Below are positions 58,697-64,000 of a stretch of DNA of 64,000 nt, in pieces. Source of the stretch: JAKLIX01 sp964605655 (lineage in GTDB: Bacteria > Bacteroidota > Bacteroidia > Bacteroidales > CAIXZF01). The notes under the pieces are model-generated. The model was given only the letters and a program-made list of their open reading frames with translations, had not been told where the DNA came from and made no database searches. Numbering within the stretch: position 1 is the first letter of the stretch; each line of letters starts with the position of its first letter. The position numbers and the translations under genes are program-made. The DNA lies in the NCBI GenBank assembly GCA_964605655.1, contig CAZSDK010000009.1, positions 1 to 64,000 of the forward strand, in the 5' to 3' direction.

Positions 58697-59323
58697 TCAG
58701 ATAATCCAGCGTATCATTTCAAAAGCCTCTGCGTACCGGGTACCCATCTGTGTTCCACGGGTATAGGCCAGCGACCTGATAAATTCGGCGGAATAATAGT
58801 GCCTGAAAGCCTGGGAACGATATATGAGGATAGATTCAATCTTCTTGTCAACATGCCTTTCCTCGAGGGAAGAGAAGCAGCTCGTCTGCATCACCGGCGT
58901 GTTCCAGGGGAGTTCAAACCCCAGCATGTTGGTGTACTTGAACGCCCTGATGCTTTCCTGGTGGATGACGTGATGGTCCTGGTGGATGTCGGTGGAGGCC
59001 GGAGTGATCACCAGCCAGGGATTCAGCTCCCTGGAAAGGCTGACCATGATGTCGAGTATTTCCTGGCGATGATAGCTGAAATAACGCACATCAAAATCAT
59101 ACAGGCGCAGGTCAGAGATCCCCAGCGTCAGGGTGGCCTTTCTCACTTCCTGTTCCAGGATATCTTCCGGGCAACCTTCAGGCGCTTTGGTACGGCAGGA
59201 GGAAAAGGCGGCATAGGTCACGCTGAAGCCTTCTTCCATCCATTTGGCCACCGATCCGCCACACCCAAATTCACCATCATCCGTATGAGGTGCTAATATT
59301 AAAACGTGTTTATGGCTATTCAT
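58697..59323 (-). CDS. PIG-L family N-deacetylase
   Basis: This 208-residue zinc enzyme starts at once with the metal motif: ILAPHTDDGEFGCGG (His13, Asp15, Asp16). The third ligand region is DIHQDHHVIH with H114, D116, H117 and H121. The family removes an acetyl group from N-acetylglucosamine-type sugars in glycolipids, mycothiol or bacillithiol precursors, or polysaccharide. In this operon a lipid-linked or polymer sugar is likely. It overlaps the end of asnB copy 2 by 8 bases. The opening HTDD rather than the usual HPDDE is a variant. Confidence 0.9.
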   Translation of the reverse strand: MNSHKHVLILAPHTDDGEFGCGGSVAKWMEEGFSVTYAAFSSCRTKAPEGCPEDILEQEVRKATLTLGISDLRLYDFDVRYFSYHRQEILDIMVSLSRELNPWLVITPASTDIHQDHHVIHQESIRAFKYTNMLGFELPWNTPVMQTSCFSSLEERHVDKKIESILIYRSQAFRHYYSAEFIRSLAYTRGTQMGTRYAEAFEMIRWII

Positions 59324-61169
59324 GATTTATCGTATTAATCTGATTCTTAAATACATGGATAAAGTTATAGGCATTCCAGTAGAACCATTGTTTCCCGGGG
59401 TGGGGATTTTTCAGGAAATGGTTGCTGACAAGGAAATCCACGGCTTCTTTTACCCCACTTTGAGCCAAAGGGTTCGACATCCATTTCTCCATGGGCGGTT
59501 CAAACCCGATTTTATCTTTCCGCCAAATGACCGGATCAGGAAGCAGTCCGTCGAAGGATTTCCGGAGTATCCATTTTGTCCAACCGCCGGAAAGCTTGAA
59601 TACGGAAGGAAGGCTGAACACATATTCCACCAGGGGATGATACAGAAAAGGCAGGCGGACTTCCCTGGCGAAAGCCATGGCATTGCGATCGGCCAGCTTC
59701 AGGAGTTTTCCCAGTCCATACACCTTGGTGGCATACAACAAGGTCTGGTTCAGGTCGTTGAAAGTCCTGAACGGCGGGGCCTGGTCCTTAAAGGATTGCA
59801 GGAAGTCGGGGTGAAGATCCTGCTGGTAAGAGGGAGTCCTCCATTTCCTCAACACAGACCCCGATTTTCTGAGCAGTCCAGGATATCTTGCTTCCGTATG
59901 AAAAGAGATCCCATCCTGAAAAGCGGTTTGATGAACGGACTCGTAGGCTTCTTTTTCCTTTTTGAAGCTGTTCCTGTCCTCCAGGTACTTCTCCCTTAAA
60001 AAAGGCTGGAAATAATGCATGTACCCTGCAAAGATCTCATCCGCACCCTGTCCGTCGAGAAGGACCGTCGTTCCATTCGCAGCGGCCAGTTTCATCACGG
60101 CCCACTGGGCGATGGGACTGGGACCTCCCATGGGTTCCTCCTGGTGCCAGAGGATGGAAGCGAAATCCTCCAGGAAATTATCCATGGTGACCCAGGTTTC
60201 ATGACCCAACAAATCAAGCTGTTCCGTCACCATTGACTTGTAAACCCCTTCATCTTTGGAAGGATCATCAAACCGGGCAGTGAAGGTCGACTGGGCCCCT
60301 CCATTTTCTTCTTTCAGCATTTGGTGAATACAGTAAACAACCACCGATGAATCAATGCCTCCGGATAAGCTGGAACCTACAGGCACATCAGACCTGAGCC
60401 GCCTTTTGACCGAGGTGACCAGCATGTCCCTGATGGTTGTAGCAGCCTCCTCAGGATCAGGGTTTTCCAGAGGCCTCACCGCTGCAAGATCCCAGTATGG
60501 TGCGATGGTGAGCTTCCCTTCCCGGTCCAGTTTCAGATAATGTCCGGGAGGAAGGCTGAAAATATCCTGAAAGAAGGTCTCCTTCTTGTCGAACGGGTTC
60601 TCGCTGACCTGGTAGGTCATGAAATAGAACACCATTTTCAGGTTCTCCTTGAAAGGGATCCCTGAGGCCAACAAAGCCTTTGCTTCTGAGGCAAATGAAA
60701 ACTGACGACCGTGGTAGTGGTAATAAAACGGTTTTTCTCCAAAGCGATCGCGGGCACAGAACAGGATCTTCTCCAGCTGATCGTAAATACAGAAGGCAAA
60801 CATGCCGTCGAGATGTTCCGGGCATCGTTCATGGTACTCGGCATACAGGGTGATCAGGACCTCAGTATCGGATTGTGTTTCAAACACATACCCCTTCTTC
60901 TTCAATTGTTCCCTAAGTTCCAGGTAGTTATAGATCTCGCCGTTCAGGATGATCACATAGCGGTCGAACTTCTTCATAGGCTGGGCAGCCGCAGGTGAAA
61001 GGTCTATGATGGCAAGCCGCCGGTGGCCCAGACCCACATGGCCCTCTTCAGAAAACCAGTGACCTTCCCCATCAGGACCCCGGTGGCGGATAGCATCGGT
61101 CATCCTGCGAAGCACAGCGGGGTCGACAGCATGTCCGTTAAAGTTTACGATGCCTGCAATACCACACAT
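59316..61169 (-). CDS. asnB: Glutamine-dependent asparagine synthase family protein (copy 2)
   Basis: This 617-residue paralogue of the gene at 50635 has all functional parts: Cys2 (MCGIAGIVNF), HRGPDGEG, GLGHRRLAIIDLSPAAAQP, LNGEIYNYLELRE, the synthetase PPi loop GSSLSGGIDSSVVVY, HQEEPMGGPSPIAQW, VLLDGQGADEIFAGYMHYF and ADRNAMAFAREVRLPFLYHP. The two copies diverge widely outside motifs, so they are not a recent duplication and probably have different acceptors. Its place next to a deacetylase and a glycosyltransferase suggests amidation of a glycan carboxyl group. It lies 3 bases from the upstream glycosyltransferase gene. Confidence 0.88.
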   Translation of the reverse strand: MCGIAGIVNFNGHAVDPAVLRRMTDAIRHRGPDGEGHWFSEEGHVGLGHRRLAIIDLSPAAAQPMKKFDRYVIILNGEIYNYLELREQLKKKGYVFETQSDTEVLITLYAEYHERCPEHLDGMFAFCIYDQLEKILFCARDRFGEKPFYYHYHGRQFSFASEAKALLASGIPFKENLKMVFYFMTYQVSENPFDKKETFFQDIFSLPPGHYLKLDREGKLTIAPYWDLAAVRPLENPDPEEAATTIRDMLVTSVKRRLRSDVPVGSSLSGGIDSSVVVYCIHQMLKEENGGAQSTFTARFDDPSKDEGVYKSMVTEQLDLLGHETWVTMDNFLEDFASILWHQEEPMGGPSPIAQWAVMKLAAANGTTVLLDGQGADEIFAGYMHYFQPFLREKYLEDRNSFKKEKEAYESVHQTAFQDGISFHTEARYPGLLRKSGSVLRKWRTPSYQQDLHPDFLQSFKDQAPPFRTFNDLNQTLLYATKVYGLGKLLKLADRNAMAFAREVRLPFLYHPLVEYVFSLPSVFKLSGGWTKWILRKSFDGLLPDPVIWRKDKIGFEPPMEKWMSNPLAQSGVKEAVDFLVSNHFLKNPHPGKQWFYWNAYNFIHVFKNQINTINHE

Positions 61170-61172
61170 GGG

Positions 61173-62324
61173 TCAAGGTTTGAATGCAAAAGTCTTAAAC
61201 ACTTCGTAGGACCTCTCGAGAGAATAATTACTTTCCACCATCTTTCTGCCTTCCGTTCCCAGTGACCTTCTTAAAGATTCATCCCTGAGAAGGGTGAGCA
61301 GTTTTCCTTTCCACTCTGTAAAATCCTCAGCAATAAGAAGATGAACCCCATCCCTGGCTTCGGAAGGCAATCCGTAGGGCACACCGATCATGGGGAGTCC
61401 GGTCGAAAGGTAATCCATCACCTTCATGGTCGATTTCCCTTTGGAGACCACGCTGTTGAATTCAGGATAGATTCCCACATCGGCCGATTGCAACAGTTTG
61501 AAGAAGGTGGATGCCTCCCAGGGATGATATTCAACTTCAAGTCCTTCACAGAGTAATGGTTTCTGACAGACCAGGACCAGGGTGAGAGGGATCTGTTCAG
61601 AGACTTCCCTGAGGATGGGAAGATATCGTTCGATATAGGGCAGGTTATGTGGAAGGCCCGTCCAGAACAGTCGGGCATTACCTTCGATCGTGTAGGAGGT
61701 TTTCACCTGGTAGTGGTGAAGGTTGACAGCTACCTTCCACAGGACTCTCTTACCCGTGAACTCCGGGAACTGATCCATCAGGAACTCGTTCGACAGCGAC
61801 AACTGATGAGCCCACCGAACCGTCTCCGCAACCAGCTGACCCTGCCTTTCGAACACAGAGTCCCAGAAGTCAATGGTCACCCAGGGATTGATCTTTTTGA
61901 TCATTCGTTCGAGGTGAGGGTGTTTCAGATCGAAATACACCGGAAAGAGTCCGCGCTGTATGAAGGCTGCCCTGTAATTCCTTGCGGCCGCTACCTGTGG
62001 CACTCTTTTCCACAGTACGCGGAGGTAAAACCAGTACTGCCGACTCCTGGAACCGGCCAGCTGAGAACGGGCATAAACATCGGTAAATACATTGCAGCAA
62101 CGGTACTTCAGCCCATCCTGGTCCAGGTACCTGAAATACTCCCTGAACCTGCGGATGTAACCGTCAGATCCCTCAAAAGCATAAGGATAAAGAATGATAT
62201 CTCCGGGATTCCTTTTCTTTGGAAGCATCCTGAGGAAAACAGGGAGTATCCTGAGCAGGGCAAAGGTCAGGTTCATCAGGATGATGAAGGCAACATAAGC
62301 GAATTTGTTGAAATATCTCTGCAC
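61173..62324 (-). CDS. Glycosyltransferase, GT4-like; first gene of the 12-gene operon
   Basis: This 383-residue protein has a hydrophobic N-terminal segment (about 9-30, FAYVAFIILMNLTFALLRILPV) that may anchor it. A GT-B body follows: ILYPYAFEGSDGYIRRFREYF, WVTIDFWDSVFERQGQL, ARLFWTGLPHNLPYIERYLP, LLQSADVGIYPEFNSVVSKG and KSTMKVMDYLSTGLPMIGVP. The last motifs are the donor-side GT4 pattern. It begins the operon that runs down to 48237. No good -7 element is seen upstream; the nearest, TTATTTTG at 62398-62391 on the minus strand, has one mismatch and no partner TTG. Confidence 0.83.
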   Translation of the reverse strand: MQRYFNKFAYVAFIILMNLTFALLRILPVFLRMLPKKRNPGDIILYPYAFEGSDGYIRRFREYFRYLDQDGLKYRCCNVFTDVYARSQLAGSRSRQYWFYLRVLWKRVPQVAAARNYRAAFIQRGLFPVYFDLKHPHLERMIKKINPWVTIDFWDSVFERQGQLVAETVRWAHQLSLSNEFLMDQFPEFTGKRVLWKVAVNLHHYQVKTSYTIEGNARLFWTGLPHNLPYIERYLPILREVSEQIPLTLVLVCQKPLLCEGLEVEYHPWEASTFFKLLQSADVGIYPEFNSVVSKGKSTMKVMDYLSTGLPMIGVPYGLPSEARDGVHLLIAEDFTEWKGKLLTLLRDESLRRSLGTEGRKMVESNYSLERSYEVFKTFAFKP

Positions 62325-62439
62325 CCTATAACGAATTTACCATCATGGAAGCCGCCTTCGCGACCACTGCTTTAGGCAAGTAAAAATAGTCAAAATAAAA
62401 TATCGTACTTTTATCCCTTATTCTAATACCCGCACTATA

Positions 62440-62898
62440 ATGAGAACTGCCGTGTTCCCCGGATCCTTCGATCCTGTGACCCGTGGTCACGAATCACTGA
62501 TAATCAGGGCATTGGGACTGTTTGACAAGGTCATCATTGCCATTGGTGAAAATTCGACCAAATCATCCTTTTATCCACTTGAGAAACGCATCCACTGGCT
62601 CAGGGAGGTTTTTAAGGATCATCCGGGCGTTGTGGTGGACCATTATTCCGGGCTGACGATCGATTACTGCAAAAAGCAACAGGCTTCTTTCATTCTCAGG
62701 GGACTCAGGACCAGTGCCGATTTTGCCTACGAATGGAGCATCGGACAGGTTAACAAGCAGTTGCAACCAGATATCGAGACGGTCTTTCTGCTTGCTGAAC
62801 CCCAGTATGCAGCCATCCATTCCTCCCTTGTCAGGGAAGTCATTAAAAATGGCGGGGATCCGGGGCTTTTCGTTCCGGAAGGACTGAGCCTCCAATAA
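62440..62898 (+). CDS. coaD: Pantetheine-phosphate adenylyltransferase
   Basis: PPAT, 152 residues, makes dephospho-CoA from phosphopantetheine and ATP, the fourth step of CoA synthesis. It has the nucleotidyltransferase motif AVFPGSFDPVTRGHESLIIRA (T-x-G-H), IGENSTKSSFYPLEKRI, FILRGLRTSADFAYEWSIGQ and the late AAIHSSLVREVIKNGGD. Length is typical. It is divergent from the polysaccharide operon and followed after 42 bases by the start of an exported thioredoxin-like gene. Confidence 0.97.
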   Translation: MRTAVFPGSFDPVTRGHESLIIRALGLFDKVIIAIGENSTKSSFYPLEKRIHWLREVFKDHPGVVVDHYSGLTIDYCKKQQASFILRGLRTSADFAYEWSIGQVNKQLQPDIETVFLLAEPQYAAIHSSLVREVIKNGGDPGLFVPEGLSLQ

Positions 62899-62940
62899 TT
62901 TCTGGTTTTGCAGCGTTATCCGCACATCAAGATAAAGAAC

Positions 62941-64000
62941 ATGAGAAGACTGTTGGCCGGTATAATTCTGCTCTGCAGTCAGACAGGACTGTTTGCCCTG
63001 GATACCCGGATAGAAGGTCATATCAGCGGTTTCTACAACAAGACCCTGTACCTCTGGGTGCTTTCCGACCCTGTCACCGGGCAGAAGGACCTTCTGGGGA
63101 CGGCCGTCATCAGCGTGAAAGGAGATTTCTCCCTCCAGGTGGAGGTTGAAGACACCCTCCCGGCCACCATCTCCATCGGGCCCTGGAGTACCTCATTTTT
63201 CCTGTTACCGGGACAACATCAGCGTTGCCGGGTCCTCACCAACTATGACAGCCTGTTGCAAGTGAGAGTCCCTCAGGTAAAACAGGTCCTTCCGTTGAAA
63301 ATCGAATTTACCTCTTCCGGGGACCCCAATCTTATGATCCCCCGGTTCGACAGCCTCTACCAGTCTTTCCTGGCACAACACGGAGAACAGATGCTGAAGC
63401 AAAGGAGCACCCGGTTGTTTGATTCCCTGATGCTGGTGGTGACCCCTCTTTTTCACCCGGAGACAGGGAACTTCACCGCTTTATACTGCCGTTACAGCCT
63501 CGCCATGCTGGAAGGAATGGTCAGGAGGTGGAGTACGGCACAGCATTTTGATACCTATTTGAGAGACAAGCCCATTCTGTACAACAATCCGGGGTACATG
63601 ATGTATTTCAATGATATATTCGATCAATATCTGACAAGCGCTTCGAAGAACATCACTTTCAGAGACCTGGACTTTACCATTAACCAAAAGTGTGATCTTT
63701 TAGCCCTCACCGACACCCTGGGAAAAGATGCCATTCTCTGGAGCGAGCGACTTCGAGAGCTGGTCCTGTTGAAAAACCTGGGGGAACTGTATCACGATCC
63801 TTCTTTTTCCAAGGCAAACATCCTCAGGATGATAACTCAGTTGGGGCAGTCCAGCAAATTTTCAGAACATCGCATCATAGCCACCAACCTGGTCCATGTG
63901 CTCACCCGTTTTGATAAAGGCAGCCCGGCGCCCCCTTTCTCCATGATCGATCAATTTGGCAGGGAAAGAGCTTTGCAGGACTGCATGGGCAAATGGGTGT
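62941..64000 (+). CDS. TlpA-like thioredoxin family protein, exported (cut by window end)
   Basis: The open frame runs from ATG 62941 to the end of the window (353 complete codons, no stop). It begins with a signal peptide (MRRLLAGIILLCSQTGLFAL). A beta-rich region follows (about 21-110, TRIEGHISGFYNKTLYLWVL) like the DUF4369-type N-domains of this phylum, then a helical region (about 115-320). The final visible part, GSPAPPFSMIDQFGRERALQ then GKWV, is the usual entry into a TlpA/ResA thioredoxin fold, with the Cys-x-x-Cys motif expected just beyond the edge. It is probably a periplasmic or lipid-anchored thiol-disulfide oxidoreductase. Confidence 0.8.
   Translation, partial: MRRLLAGIILLCSQTGLFALDTRIEGHISGFYNKTLYLWVLSDPVTGQKDLLGTAVISVKGDFSLQVEVEDTLPATISIGPWSTSFFLLPGQHQRCRVLTNYDSLLQVRVPQVKQVLPLKIEFTSSGDPNLMIPRFDSLYQSFLAQHGEQMLKQRSTRLFDSLMLVVTPLFHPETGNFTALYCRYSLAMLEGMVRRWSTAQHFDTYLRDKPILYNNPGYMMYFNDIFDQYLTSASKNITFRDLDFTINQKCDLLALTDTLGKDAILWSERLRELVLLKNLGELYHDPSFSKANILRMITQLGQSSKFSEHRIIATNLVHVLTRFDKGSPAPPFSMIDQFGRERALQDCMGKWV

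Noticed and set aside
48237..62324. An exosortase/PEP-CTERM type exopolysaccharide locus, suggested by the FemAB-like, asparagine synthase and PIG-L genes
   Set aside because: No exosortase, PEP-CTERM protein, PrsK/PrsR or EpsI-like gene is present. The Wzx/ligase genes nearby fit a general surface-glycan pathway better.

Overview
The window is chromosomal DNA from a member of the Bacteroidota, most likely a free-living lineage of the order Bacteroidales. Four things point there. First, there is a giant secreted protein with a type IX secretion (T9SS) C-terminal sorting domain. Second, several genes carry the phylum-specific -7 promoter element TAnnTTTG, in four cases with a TTG 18-20 bases upstream. 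Third, Shine-Dalgarno sites are mostly weak. Fourth, several families typical of the phylum occur (DUF4783, YfhO, a PqqD-like stand-alone protein, a TlpA-like thioredoxin with a long N-terminal region). No tRNA, rRNA, CRISPR array, insertion sequence, prophage or integrase was seen.

Layout. 1-4,300: exported superoxide dismutase, ornithine aminotransferase and a UbiD-type decarboxylase. 4,300-16,300: a polysaccharide block (methyltransferase, O-antigen ligase, two Wzz-like chain-length proteins, a flippase, a GT4 enzyme and a two-domain glycosyltransferase) interrupted by purD and two membrane proteins. 16,200-21,250: housekeeping genes (rnhB, a LysM glucosaminidase, rsmG, an OPT transporter, a PqqD-like protein). 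21,820-37,659: one reading frame of 5,279 codons encoding a secreted modular adhesin-like protein. 37,660-38,487: a gene-free, AT-rich upstream region. 38,488-48,320: pepD, rpmH (L34), a YfhO membrane protein, a glycosyltransferase, a YihY/BrkB protein, nadC, a DUF4783 protein, rlmH and a membrane protein. 48,237-62,324: a tightly packed 12-gene minus-strand operon for building and modifying a surface polysaccharide. 62,440-64,000: coaD and the start of a TlpA-like thioredoxin gene.

How the genes work together. The two polysaccharide blocks hold most parts of a Wzx/Wzy-type surface glycan pathway: glycosyltransferases (GT2, GT4, possible GT61, GT-C), flippase, ligase/polymerase, chain-length control, and modifying enzymes (PIG-L deacetylase, FemAB-like acyl/aminoacyl transferase, WbqC, methyltransferase, two glutamine amidotransferases of the asparagine synthase family). 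Between them lies the giant protein, which should cross the outer membrane by T9SS. Sorting domains of this kind are normally cleaved and the protein anchored to surface lipopolysaccharide, so the neighbouring glycan genes could bear on its attachment; that link is inference.

The most unusual features are: the giant protein, built of at least four families of Cys-containing Ig/PKD-like repeats plus dockerin-like and cohesin-like modules; a C8-N4-G8 hairpin element that occurs between genes and also in frame inside ubiD; simple GGCAGT repeats at all three convergent gene junctions that have room for them; and a 20% GC island inside one glycosyltransferase gene.
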